NCBI GenBank assembly: GCA_023667345.1
Contig: JAMPAF010000004.1
Span: 36,378-100,377, forward strand
Direction: 5' to 3'
Source: Clostridiales bacterium
GTDB taxonomy: Bacteria > Bacillota > Clostridia > Christensenellales > Borkfalkiaceae
Length of the DNA stretch: 64,000 nucleotides
Of the stretch, positions 16,001-23,982 are shown piece after piece. A model generated the notes under the pieces. The model was not told where the DNA came from. It ran no database searches and was given only the letters and a program-made list of their open reading frames with translations. A program made the translations under genes and the position numbers. Each line of letters opens with the position of its first letter. Position 1 is the stretch's first letter.

Positions 16001-16550
16001 TCCTTAACCTCTTGGGCGCAACATCCTTCCAGGTCAAACTTTCGCCGTTGAACCTGAACCACAAAAAATCGTTGTAAGAAACGCCGTGCGTCTTTTTGAC
16101 TATCGCAAGAGGGTCGTAATACGGAATACCGAGTTTTTTCAAATAGTTATCTATGTTGCGGCAATCGCGTTGCCAGCAACGGGTTTCGAGTATGGTTGAA
16201 AGCTTGAAAACGTCAATCTCGTCGTCACGGAAAATCTGCTTGACCGGGTGTTCGGTAAATCTTTGTACTTTGACTTTGTTGTTTTTCACCGTTACGTAAG
16301 AGACAAGTTCGTCGTTCCAAAAGCACAGCATTTCAAGCCCGTCCCACCTGTCGGCACCGTTTTTCGGCGTAAGGCTTAATTTCATTCCGAGCTCGTTTGC
16401 AAGCTTTTGTAAAGTCGGCAAGCTCGGTGTGACAATTCCCGCCTCTATTCGCCCCACGGTTGACTGCGGAAGCCCGCACCTTTGCGCAAGCTCCCTCTGC
16501 GAGATTTTCAATTTTTTTCTCTTTTGTGATATTTCCGTAGAAAGTTGCAT
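15993..16550 (-). CDS. HipB-like XRE regulator with extra C-terminal domain (putative antitoxin)
   Basis: The 185-residue protein has an XRE helix-turn-helix (about 4-60: ISQRELAQRCGLPQSTVGRIEAG) followed by a domain of about 120 residues not found in classical HipB (88 residues). The tail ends with a distinct block, YDPLAIVKKTHG...NDFLWFRFNG...LTWKDV. The start is ATG 16550, eight nt after GAGGTG; the frame also contains an upstream GTG inside the ribosome site. Being upstream of the kinase and carrying an operator, it likely represses the operon and neutralises the kinase. Confidence 0.8.
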   Translation of the reverse strand: MQLSTEISQKRKKLKISQRELAQRCGLPQSTVGRIEAGIVTPSLPTLQKLANELGMKLSLTPKNGADRWDGLEMLCFWNDELVSYVTVKNNKVKVQRFTEHPVKQIFRDDEIDVFKLSTILETRCWQRDCRNIDNYLKKLGIPYYDPLAIVKKTHGVSYNDFLWFRFNGESLTWKDVAPKRLRNV

Positions 16551-16568
16551 ATATATCACCTCGCTTAT

Positions 16569-16598
16569 ATAATAGCATTCGTGCTATCAAATTGTCAA
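16569..16598 (-). promoter_or_regulatory. Hip operon promoter with palindromic operator
   Basis: On the minus strand TTGACA (16593-16598), an 18-bp spacer and TATTAT (16569-16574) form a strong promoter. The perfect inverted repeat ATAGCA-TTCG-TGCTAT (16572-16587) fills the spacer and touches the -10, as expected of a HipB-type operator. Confidence 0.75.
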
Positions 16599-16618
16599 TA
16601 GTTTTAGGTGAAATTAGG

Positions 16619-16666
16619 TAAAAAAATACGCGGGGCGAAAATTCGCTCCGCGTTAAAATTTTTTAT
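16619..16666 (-). terminator. 48-bp terminator repeat, right copy (after lgt)
   Basis: This is the near-identical partner of 15210-15257 and lies 13 bp past the lgt stop. Together the two copies bracket the Hip module as direct repeats. Confidence 0.85.
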
Positions 16667-16679
16667 TTGTATTTTAATT

Positions 16680-17648
16680 TTATTCGTCTTTGTCGCTATC
16701 GTCGCGGGTTGCCTCGTCTAACGTAAGCTTTTCGGCTAAGTCCTCGTCGGGCGCATTTCCGCCGACCGCCGCCGCTGCTTTGACCTTTTTCTGCCGCACG
16801 GGCGGTTGATTTTCGGGGTGCTTTTCGAACCGCACGAGCCAGTATTTATATATAAAGAAGTACGCAATGCCTAATAAAACCAAAATTATCGACCAGAACT
16901 GCGAGGGCGTTAAACTGCCGATAAAGTTGCCGCGGTGGTCCTTGCGGACGAACTCTATGATAAACCGCCAAATGCCGTACGCGATTGCGTACACGCCGAG
17001 GTTATATTTAAACTTGAATTTAAACAGCAATACTATCATAACCGCCGTCAAAATTACGAGGAACAGGCACTCGAAAAGCTGTGTGGGCACAACCTTTACC
17101 GCGTCGCCGACGGGATAGCCGCTGTCGCTGCGCTGAATGTACATCCAGATGCCGTACCAGGCGGTCGTTTCGCCGCCGTGACAACAACCCGCAAACGTAC
17201 AGCCGAGCCGCCCGAACGCATGCGCAATCGTTACCCCGACGGGGATTATCTGCAAAGCGTCGGTTAAAGAGGCGTTCATATTGTTTTTTAAAAACTTTAC
17301 TTTGGTGCGCGGCGCAATGACGAAGATATACAGATTCCACACGATTAAAAAGCTGACGACGCCGCCGATAAGTCCGCCGAAGAAGGTCATGGACTCGCCG
17401 AGCTTAAAGCCCTCGGAAGGCTTTTCGATATAGTCGTACAGAGCCTGAAAGACCATTGCCATAAACACGCCGAACGCCGTCGCGCCTATGCCGATTATTA
17501 AGATTTTGTCGATGGCTTCGTCGTTGAAATTGCGCTTCTGCATTGTGAAATACAGAAACGCGAAACACGCGATTATGCCCAGCGCCATGCACAGCCCGTA
17601 ATACTGAACGTGCAGACTGCCGATTGAAAATAAAGGTCCGTTTGCCAT
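16680..17648 (-). CDS. lgt: Prolipoprotein diacylglyceryl transferase
   Basis: Lgt moves diacylglycerol from phosphatidylglycerol to the lipobox cysteine of prolipoproteins at the membrane. The 322-residue protein has about seven transmembrane helices and the signature HAFGRLGCTFAGCCHG (143-158), with the conserved GxxGG loop near 91-95 and IWRFIIEFVR near 230. A 60-residue charged tail (KKVKAAAAVGG...DDSDKDE) is longer than usual. The ribosome site is weak. It ends at the 48-bp terminator. Confidence 0.95.
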   Translation of the reverse strand: MANGPLFSIGSLHVQYYGLCMALGIIACFAFLYFTMQKRNFNDEAIDKILIIGIGATAFGVFMAMVFQALYDYIEKPSEGFKLGESMTFFGGLIGGVVSFLIVWNLYIFVIAPRTKVKFLKNNMNASLTDALQIIPVGVTIAHAFGRLGCTFAGCCHGGETTAWYGIWMYIQRSDSGYPVGDAVKVVPTQLFECLFLVILTAVMIVLLFKFKFKYNLGVYAIAYGIWRFIIEFVRKDHRGNFIGSLTPSQFWSIILVLLGIAYFFIYKYWLVRFEKHPENQPPVRQKKVKAAAAVGGNAPDEDLAEKLTLDEATRDDSDKDE

Positions 17649-17689
17649 ATTTGTTACCAGATTAATTTTGTATTAGGAAATTGTTTTAA

Positions 17690-17917
17690 TTCAGAATGTA
17701 GAATGCAGAATGCAGAATTAGCGGTCGGATTATTTTAATAAATATTCCGCATTGTAGCCTTCCCCCTGCGTGGAGAAGGTGGCTTAACCGTTTAGGTTAA
17801 GACGGATGAGGGGTGCATTTAAAAGAATTCCCCTCACCACCGCTACGCGGAGCCTCCCCACCGAGGGGAAGCCTAAATTAAGGTCGGATTTAATTCTTAA
17901 TTCTTAATTCTTAATTC
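17690..17917. repeat. Repeat pair with AATTC microrepeats
   Basis: Units with variable stems CTTAACC/GGTTAAG (17783-17801) and CCGC/GCGG (17840-17850) are framed by GTAGAATGCAGAAT-type and TTAATTC-type runs. No gene is seen. Confidence 0.75.
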
Positions 17918-19576
17918 CTAATTCCGCATTAGATTGTTTACTGCCGAAACAAGCGCCTTGTAGCCCGACTTGATAACGTCGTCGTCGACGCCCGCGCCCC
18001 AGTAGGTTTTGCCGCCCTTTTCCACGCCGACGTACGATATCGCCTGCGAGCCCGAGCCGTCGGTTAAGGCGTGCTGTTCGTAGCCCGTTAAAACGTAGTC
18101 CAGAGCGAAGAGCGCCTTTATCGCGTTGGAAACCGCGTCCAACCTGCCGTTGCCCTTTGCAACCACCGTCGCGACGTCCTCGCCGTAATCGACCGTGAGC
18201 GTCGTTTCTATGCCGTCCGTCTGCTTAAAGTGGCACTCGGTAATATCGAAACTCGCGCGGGGCGTTAAATAGCTCTGCTCGAAAACCGCGTAAACCTCGG
18301 CGGGTTTGAGCTCTTTATGCCGCTTGTCGGAGAGGTCCTTGACCTTGTAGCCCATGTCCTCCTTCATTTTTGCGGGCATAACTATGCCGTAGTTCTGCGT
18401 CATTATAAAGCCGACGCCGCCCTTGCCCGACTGCGAATTTATGCGGATAACGTCCGTTTCGTACTCCCTGCCCACGTCGGCGGGGTCGACGGGAAGATAC
18501 GGAACGTCCCATATTTTGCGCCCCGTCTTTTTACGGAACGCCATGCCCTTGGCGATTGCGTCCTGATGACTGCCCGAAAATGCGGCGAACACGAGCTCGC
18601 CCGCGTACGGGTGGCGCGGACTTACGGGCATTGCCGTAAACTCACCGTATTTTGCCGTGACGTAGGGCATATCCGAAAAATCAAGCTCGGGGTCGATGCC
18701 CTGCGAGTACATATTGCCCGCGAGAGTGATAATATCGACGTTGCCCGTGCGCTCGCCGTTACCGAAGAGCGTGCCCTCTATTCTGTCCGCTCCCGCCAAC
18801 AGCCCGAACTCTGCGCTTGCAACGCCCGAACCGCGGTCGTTATGCGGGTGCAGCGAGAGCACTACCGCGGGGCGGTACTTCATATTTTTGGATATGTACT
18901 CGACTTGCTGTGCGTACACGTGCGGCATTGCGTTTTCGACCGTGGCGGGCAGATTTATTACCGCCTTTTTGTCCTCGGTCGGCTGCCAGATATCGAGTAC
19001 CGCGTTTATAACCTCTAACGCGTACTCCGGTTCGGTACCCGTGAACGATTCGGGCGAGTACTCGAAACGGTAGTCCGCCCCCTCACTCTCGCCTAAATCC
19101 TTCAATAGCCGCGCACCTTCAGTCGCTATCTTTTTTATCTGCTCCCTGTCCTTGCCGAACACCTGCTCGCGCTGTGCCACGGAGGTTGAATTGTAGACGT
19201 GCACAATGGCGTTCTTCGCACCACGCAGCGCCTCGAAGGTCTTTTTTATTATGTGCTCGCGCGCCTGCGTTAAAACCTGCACGGTTACGTCGGCGGGGAT
19301 TAAGTCCTCTTCGATAAGCTTTCTTAAAAAGTCGTACTCCGTGCGGCTTGCGGCGGGGAAGCCCACCTCTATCTCCTTGAAGCCGAGCTTTACGAGCAGT
19401 TTGAAAAACTCGACCTTAGTGTCGAGCGACATAGGCTCAATTAAACTTTGATTGCCGTCGCGGAGGTCGACCGAGCACCAAACGGGAGCCTTTTCGACGC
19501 AATCCTTTTTTACCCAGTCGTTGCAAGGTTGCGGCGGAAGTATGTACTGTTTTGCATATTTTGTATAATTATTCAT
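17918..19576 (-). CDS. leuA: 2-isopropylmalate synthase (long form)
   Basis: LeuA condenses 2-oxoisovalerate with acetyl-CoA, the first committed step to leucine. The 552-residue protein matches the type-2 (actinobacterial-like, yeast-like) LeuA. It has WCSVDLRDGNQSL with the metal-binding Asp, EVGFPAAS, SLHPHNDRGSG with the metal-binding His pair, and GTLFGNGERTGN. The C-terminal regulatory domain (about 420-552) binds leucine. A TATAAT and an AAAGGA ribosome site precede it. No other leu gene is in the window. Confidence 0.95.
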   Translation of the reverse strand: MNNYTKYAKQYILPPQPCNDWVKKDCVEKAPVWCSVDLRDGNQSLIEPMSLDTKVEFFKLLVKLGFKEIEVGFPAASRTEYDFLRKLIEEDLIPADVTVQVLTQAREHIIKKTFEALRGAKNAIVHVYNSTSVAQREQVFGKDREQIKKIATEGARLLKDLGESEGADYRFEYSPESFTGTEPEYALEVINAVLDIWQPTEDKKAVINLPATVENAMPHVYAQQVEYISKNMKYRPAVVLSLHPHNDRGSGVASAEFGLLAGADRIEGTLFGNGERTGNVDIITLAGNMYSQGIDPELDFSDMPYVTAKYGEFTAMPVSPRHPYAGELVFAAFSGSHQDAIAKGMAFRKKTGRKIWDVPYLPVDPADVGREYETDVIRINSQSGKGGVGFIMTQNYGIVMPAKMKEDMGYKVKDLSDKRHKELKPAEVYAVFEQSYLTPRASFDITECHFKQTDGIETTLTVDYGEDVATVVAKGNGRLDAVSNAIKALFALDYVLTGYEQHALTDGSGSQAISYVGVEKGGKTYWGAGVDDDVIKSGYKALVSAVNNLMRN

Positions 19577-19623
19577 GCCTATCCTTTATTTTATGATAAT
19601 TATACTATAATCGGCGACAAAAA

Positions 19624-21018
19624 TCAACTGTTTTGACTATCGGTTTCCGCGGCGGCGGGTTTTGCCTTTTTCTTCCTTAAACAGGGCACGCCCAAGAAGA
19701 AGCCGAGGGCTATGAACATACTGACCGACCAGCCTATTGCCCACGCCCAGCACACGCCCGAAAAGCCCATTCCCGCGCCGACGAGTATGTACACGAACGC
19801 CACCCTTAAAATAAGGTCGGTGAACGTTGAAACGGTGAAGCCCAAGTTGCCGCCGCACCCGCGCACCGCGCCGTCCGACACGATTTTTACGCACACTGCG
19901 GGCAAAAACGCCGCTACGATATGCAAAAACTCAATCGAGCTCGACACCGCTTCCTCGGTCGGGTTGTCGATAAACAGCATAGTCAGCGGGCGGGGTATGC
20001 ACTCGCAGAGAATTAAAAACAGCAGGCTCGTCGCCATTGCGTAGGTCAGCACCGCAAGGTAGCCTTGCTTTATGCGCCCGTACTCGCCCGCCGCCTTGTT
20101 CTGCGAGCAGAAGTTGGCGAGCCCGTTTGTCATCGTGCCCACGCCCACGTTTGCTATCTGCACGAGCTTAAAGCCCGTGGTAAAGCCCGCGGTCGCCTCC
20201 TCGCTTATCAGATTTATGCGCTTTACGATAAAGAAGTTGCCGACCGAGACGAAGCTGTTCTGCAAAATTACGGGAATTGACGTTAAGGTTAAATCTCTGC
20301 AGATACCCTTATCGAACATTTTCGGCTTTTCGTCGCTCTTTATGGTTTTGAGCTTGCGAATAAGCACGAACACGGTGAGCGCGGTTGCCGCCGCCTGCGA
20401 TATAAAGGTCGCCCACGCCGCGCCCGCCACGTCCATTTTAAAGGCGCAGACAAACAAAAAGTCGAGCCCCACATTCAAAACGGACGAAAAGACGAGGAAC
20501 AGAAATGGCATTTTGCTGTCGCCGAGAGCCGAGCAAATGCCGCAGCCTATATTGTATAAAAAGACGAACGGCAACGAGCCGAGATATATGTACAGATAGG
20601 CAAGACTGCCCGACATAATTTCGGGGGTCTTGATATCCAAAAGATACATGGAAGGGCGCGCCACGCCGAAGCCGACCGCCATTACGGCGGCGCACAGCAC
20701 CGAAAAGGACACGAGCGCGGTGTTGACCGTCTCCCTCATCTTTAAGTTGTTCTTTGCGCCGAAATATTTGGCTACGATTACCGAACAGCCGCCGTTACAG
20801 CCGAGCGCGAACGCCAAAAGAATGTTGACCATTGTCGACGCGTCGCCCACCGCCGTTAAAGCCGTTTGACCGTTTGCGGCGAAATTGCCTACTATCAAAA
20901 GGTCGACGAGCGAATACGCCTGCTGAACCATTGCGCTGCCGAGTAGCGGCAAGGAATATAAAAGAAGGGTCTTCCACACTGAACCCTTTGTTAAATCAAC
21001 CGTCTTTTGTCCTTTCAT
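19624..21018 (-). CDS. MATE family multidrug/cation antiporter
   Basis: This 464-residue protein has twelve hydrophobic segments in two related halves, as in MATE exporters that use Na+ or H+ gradients to expel cationic compounds. It opens TKGSVWKTLLLYSLPLLGSAMVQQAYSLVDLLIVGNF, typical of the NorM/DinF-related group. ATG 21018 is preferred to an upstream TTG. It has a strong promoter 250 bp upstream, so its mRNA carries a long GC-rich leader. leuA follows in the same direction 47 bp later. Confidence 0.88.
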   Translation of the reverse strand: MKGQKTVDLTKGSVWKTLLLYSLPLLGSAMVQQAYSLVDLLIVGNFAANGQTALTAVGDASTMVNILLAFALGCNGGCSVIVAKYFGAKNNLKMRETVNTALVSFSVLCAAVMAVGFGVARPSMYLLDIKTPEIMSGSLAYLYIYLGSLPFVFLYNIGCGICSALGDSKMPFLFLVFSSVLNVGLDFLFVCAFKMDVAGAAWATFISQAAATALTVFVLIRKLKTIKSDEKPKMFDKGICRDLTLTSIPVILQNSFVSVGNFFIVKRINLISEEATAGFTTGFKLVQIANVGVGTMTNGLANFCSQNKAAGEYGRIKQGYLAVLTYAMATSLLFLILCECIPRPLTMLFIDNPTEEAVSSSIEFLHIVAAFLPAVCVKIVSDGAVRGCGGNLGFTVSTFTDLILRVAFVYILVGAGMGFSGVCWAWAIGWSVSMFIALGFFLGVPCLRKKKAKPAAAETDSQNS

Positions 21019-21262
21019 ACGTAACAAGCCTTCAAAAATAAATTAACGTAGCAAGCAAAACCGCGCTTTTGCGCAGTCGCGCCCGCCCGCCAAGGCGGTC
21101 GCACGAAGCGTAGCTAAGTACCCAATTTGCGCATACCGGCGCCTCAGCGGGTGTGCGGCTGCAATTTTATTATATGAGTGCCCCTAAGATTGCAGCCGCG
21201 AGGGCAGCGCCCTTAAATTCGTAGCGTTTTGTTGTCGGCGCCAGACAACAAAACCGAGAGCA
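21019..21262 (-). other. Long structured 5' leader of the MATE gene
   Basis: From the promoter at 21268-21295 to the ATG the transcript would contain hairpins TTTTGTTGTC/GACAACAAAA (around 21227-21253), GCGGCTGCAAT/ATTGCAGCCGC (21155-21199, 23-nt loop) and a GC-rich segment near 21061-21115 that matches the repeat module at 22555-22600. I do not recognise a known riboswitch. Confidence 0.45.
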
Positions 21263-21267
21263 CGATT

Positions 21268-21295
21268 ATTATAGCACTTCGCCCGCCGTTTGCAA
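21268..21295 (-). promoter_or_regulatory. Strong promoter for the MATE gene
   Basis: On the minus strand TTGCAA (21290-21295), a 16-bp spacer and TATAAT (21268-21273), with TG in the extended -10 position. Confidence 0.65.
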
Positions 21296-21394
21296 GCGGC
21301 GGGCGAATATTGTTATATTTTGTTGTAAGGTAACATTTTAACACTTTAAAGTGTTAATATATGACAGCGGATAATTAGGGGCAGAATTATACCT

Positions 21395-21713
21395 TAGACT
21401 TGCTTTCCCCCTTGCGTTTAAGGGACGAGCAACGCATTTCTCAAAACAGCACTCGGTTTGTGCTGTTTTGGCGTTGCGAGATAAGTGAGCGCATACGTCC
21501 CGCGCGAACGGCGACCAAACACGCCGCTTTCCTTACGGCGTGTGCGAAGAGTACCCAAACCGCAAGGTTTGGGGGATAGAGGGATATAATTCAGACCTCA
21601 TTTAATAAGGTTTAAATTTGCACAACCCTCATCCGTCACCTACGGTGCCACCTTCCCCCTTTATTAAGGTGGAAGGCAAGGGTGTGGTCGAATTCTTAAT
21701 TCTTAATTCGCTC
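21395..21713. repeat. Repeat cluster with forward three-hairpin insert
   Basis: The nested element spans about 21423-21549. Its stems are CAAAACAGCAC/GTGCTGTTTTG (21442-21470) and ACACGCCG/CGGCGTGT (21519-21543, loop CTTTCCTTA). Next come the host variable stem CCCAAACC/GGTTTGGG (from 21554), a reversed unit with CACC/GGTG (21637-21647) and a TTAATTC run. No gene is seen in 21299-21713. Confidence 0.75.
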
Positions 21714-22409
21714 TCACTCGCCGCTTATTTTCTGTGCGGCGGCGTTCGGCACGGAGTAGAGGTCGAATTCCTCGTCGATATCGAAGTCGCTGTCGTCGTC
21801 GAACGCGGCGAGCTTGGACACCGAAACCTCGTATGCGGTCATTGTCACCATACTCTCGTCGGGCTGTTTTTTCTGATACTCGCGCGACTGAATTCTGCCC
21901 GAAAGCGCAATCTTATCGCCCACGGCGAGGTTTTTCACAAACCGCGCATTCCTCCCCCAGGCTATCGCGGGGATATAGTCGCTCTTGTTGTATGAGCGGT
22001 TGACTGCTATAAGCAAGTCGGCAATCTCGCGGTTAAACGGCGTCGTGCGGTACACTGGCGGTTTGCAGATATAGCCCGAAAGCACTATGCTGTTGGGGTT
22101 TTTACCAGGATGATAGTCCAAAACCTCGCGCACAAACACCGTGAGCATAAGCCGCGATTTGCCGTTTTCGAGCTTGTTGTACGAGCGGAACTGCCCCAGC
22201 GCGCACAGCTCGTCGCCCTTTTTCATTCCGCCGCCCATTAGCCGCTCGGAAATGGTTACGGGCAGAATATCCGCCTGCCCCGAAAGCCTGTTCACCTCGA
22301 CGAAAAACTCGTAAAAGCCTTCGCCGAACACTTCGTGAGAGAAAACCGCGTCGGAAGCTATCGTGCCGCAGATATATACTCTGTTGTTCTTTTCGTTCAA
22401 GTAGTTCAT
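21714..22409 (-). CDS. Single-stranded DNA-binding protein with two OB-fold domains
   Basis: The 231-residue protein contains two SSB-like OB folds, about residues 5-100 and 105-195. Each begins with a VYICGTI or IVLSGYIC strand and has the NR-S/N block (VEVNRLSG; IAVNRSYNKSDYIPAIAWG). An acidic tail follows, without the usual DDDIPF end. Ordinary bacterial SSB has one fold per chain. ATG 22409 is fixed by GAGGT; the frame upstream is repeat DNA. The gene is alone between repeat clusters. Confidence 0.8.
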   Translation of the reverse strand: MNYLNEKNNRVYICGTIASDAVFSHEVFGEGFYEFFVEVNRLSGQADILPVTISERLMGGGMKKGDELCALGQFRSYNKLENGKSRLMLTVFVREVLDYHPGKNPNSIVLSGYICKPPVYRTTPFNREIADLLIAVNRSYNKSDYIPAIAWGRNARFVKNLAVGDKIALSGRIQSREYQKKQPDESMVTMTAYEVSVSKLAAFDDDSDFDIDEEFDLYSVPNAAAQKISGE

Positions 22410-22840
22410 ATTTTTTACCTCGTTTTTTAGTGTTTCGTTGTTTTTAATTCGGAAAAATGTTAATGCGTAATTAAGGTATGAATAATCAACCTCTATCCCC
22501 TCTTCGAGGTACTCTTCGCAGACTACGTAATTCTGGATTGCCACGTCGCTACGCTCCTACTACGCTAACGCTTCGTGCGACCGCCTTTGGCGGGCGGGCG
22601 CAATGACGGGTACCAAACCCTCGCCTTCCACTTTGAAGGGACGAGCAACGCATTTCTCAAAACAGCACTGTGCGCTGTTTTGGCGTTGCGAGAGCAGTGA
22701 GCGCATACGTCCCGCGCGAACGGCGACCAAACACGCCGTTTCCCTTACGGCGTGTGCGAAGGGTGGCTGCGTAGCAGACGAAAGAGGTTGGTTCAATTAA
22801 TTATTCCTTAGCATAATTCTTAATTCTTAATTCTAAATTC
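22410..22840. repeat. Repeat cluster with forward three-hairpin insert between ssb and deacetylase
   Basis: Modules in order: CCTCTATCCCC...GAGGTACTC; an ATTGCC...GCAATGACG module with long inserted hairpins (22534-22612); the CCTTCCACTTTGAAGG arm, interrupted by the nested element at 22641-22761 (stems CAAAACAGC/GCTGTTTTG and ACACGCCG/CGGCGTGT); then CTGC/GCAG and an AATTC run. The flanks match the unfilled copy at 7129-7165. Confidence 0.8.
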
Positions 22841-23605
22841 TTAATTAGCGGGCTGTTGCCTGCCGGTAACGTCTATCGTGTAGTTTTCGCGGTAGATAAG
22901 CTCGCCTATCGGCACGAACGTGAAGCCCTTGTTTTTAAGCGTTTCGATTATTATCGGCACCGCCTCCGCCGTATGTAAGCCGTTGTTGTGCATCAAAATT
23001 ATCGAGCCGTTCTTCGCGCCGTTTATGACGCGCATCGCAATGTCCGTCGCCGACAGGTCACGCCAGTCAAGCGAATCCACGTCCCACTGAATACAGTAGA
23101 AACCCTCTTCCGACGCCGTTTTTATAAGGCGGTCGTTGTAGTCGCCGTAGGGCGGGCGGAACAGTTCCACCTTTTTGCCAGTGATATCGGTTATCGCCTG
23201 CGAGGAGGTTTTTAGCTCTAAGCGCACCTCCTCGGCGTTCTGTTTGGACATATACGAGTGGGTCGCCGAGTGCGTGCCTATCTCGTGCCCCGCCGCGTCT
23301 ATTTTTTTGACGTATTCGGGGTACTTTTCCGTCCAGAATTCAACCATAAACCAAGTGGCTTTCACGTCGGATACGCGGAGCGCATTCAGAATTTTGTCGG
23401 TGTAGTCGGTGCCCCAGGCGCAGTCGAAAGAGATGGCGATGGTTTTGTCTTCCCTTGCCACCGAATAAATGGGAAGGGCGCGCGGCGTGTTGCCGAACCA
23501 CACCGCATATGCGCTTGTGTAGTGCGCGCCAACCGACAGCGCGGTTATTGTAAGCGCGCATAAAAGACACGCTATAATGCTTTTCAATTTGACTGTTACT
23601 GCCAA
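22841..23605 (-). CDS. PdaB-like polysaccharide deacetylase, sporulation type
   Basis: The 254-residue protein has an N-terminal signal-anchor (about 8-30) and a NodB-homology domain: SFDCAWG (catalytic/metal Asp), HSATHSY (metal His pair), RPPYGDYN and the final LMHN. PdaB-type enzymes act on peptidoglycan during sporulation. The start is uncertain: TTG 23605 has AGGTGA five nt upstream, while GTG 23614 has no spacing for a ribosome site. It is a single gene between repeats. Confidence 0.85.
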   Translation of the reverse strand: MAVTVKLKSIIACLLCALTITALSVGAHYTSAYAVWFGNTPRALPIYSVAREDKTIAISFDCAWGTDYTDKILNALRVSDVKATWFMVEFWTEKYPEYVKKIDAAGHEIGTHSATHSYMSKQNAEEVRLELKTSSQAITDITGKKVELFRPPYGDYNDRLIKTASEEGFYCIQWDVDSLDWRDLSATDIAMRVINGAKNGSIILMHNNGLHTAEAVPIIIETLKNKGFTFVPIGELIYRENYTIDVTGRQQPAN

Positions 23606-23982
23606 TCTGCTCACCTATATTAGCAAAATAATAATTGCCGAATTTGAGTTTTAATGTCGTTTTCGGACTTGTTTTGACGAAAGTGCCGTGCAGAGCTGCA
23701 CCGCACGGCAAACTTTTACAGCCGTGTTATAGCTTATTTTTGTTTGTCCGCGATTATGACTTAAATTTATATAACAAACTAATATTTGAAAGATATACAA
23801 AATTAATTTCGCGTTAAGTAAACTTATTCGGATTAGTTAGCGTTGCGACGACTCAGATTTACACGGAAGTGACGACCGCACGTAAAAAACAAGTTTTGAG
23901 AAAATTTAATTACAGAAATAAATTATGAAAGCGATAGCGGCGCGTTCTTCCGAACGCGCCGCTATTTACAAATTAAAATTTA
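23606..23982. other. AT-rich intergenic stretch with two hairpins
   Basis: No gene is seen. There is a GCCGTGC/GCACGGC hairpin around 23683-23710 and a strong terminator-like palindrome ATAGCGGCGCGTTC/GAACGCGCCGCTAT (23934-23965, loop TTCC) just past the pseudouridine synthase stop. The latter resembles the terminator at 228-263. Confidence 0.6.

Noticed and set aside
15210-16666. An insertion sequence carrying the Hip module
   Set aside because: No transposase and no terminal inverted repeats; the flanking direct repeats are functional terminators.
18317-19018. A 233-codon open frame opposite leuA
   Set aside because: Antisense shadow of leuA, which is certain from its motifs.
21028-21713. 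A hidden small gene in the long gap upstream of the MATE gene
   Set aside because: Only hairpins, a promoter for the MATE gene and repeats are seen; no frame with a ribosome site.
22410-22544. N-terminal extension of the SSB-like gene by 45 residues
   Set aside because: It reads through the dispersed repeat, while GAGGT precedes the ATG at 22409.
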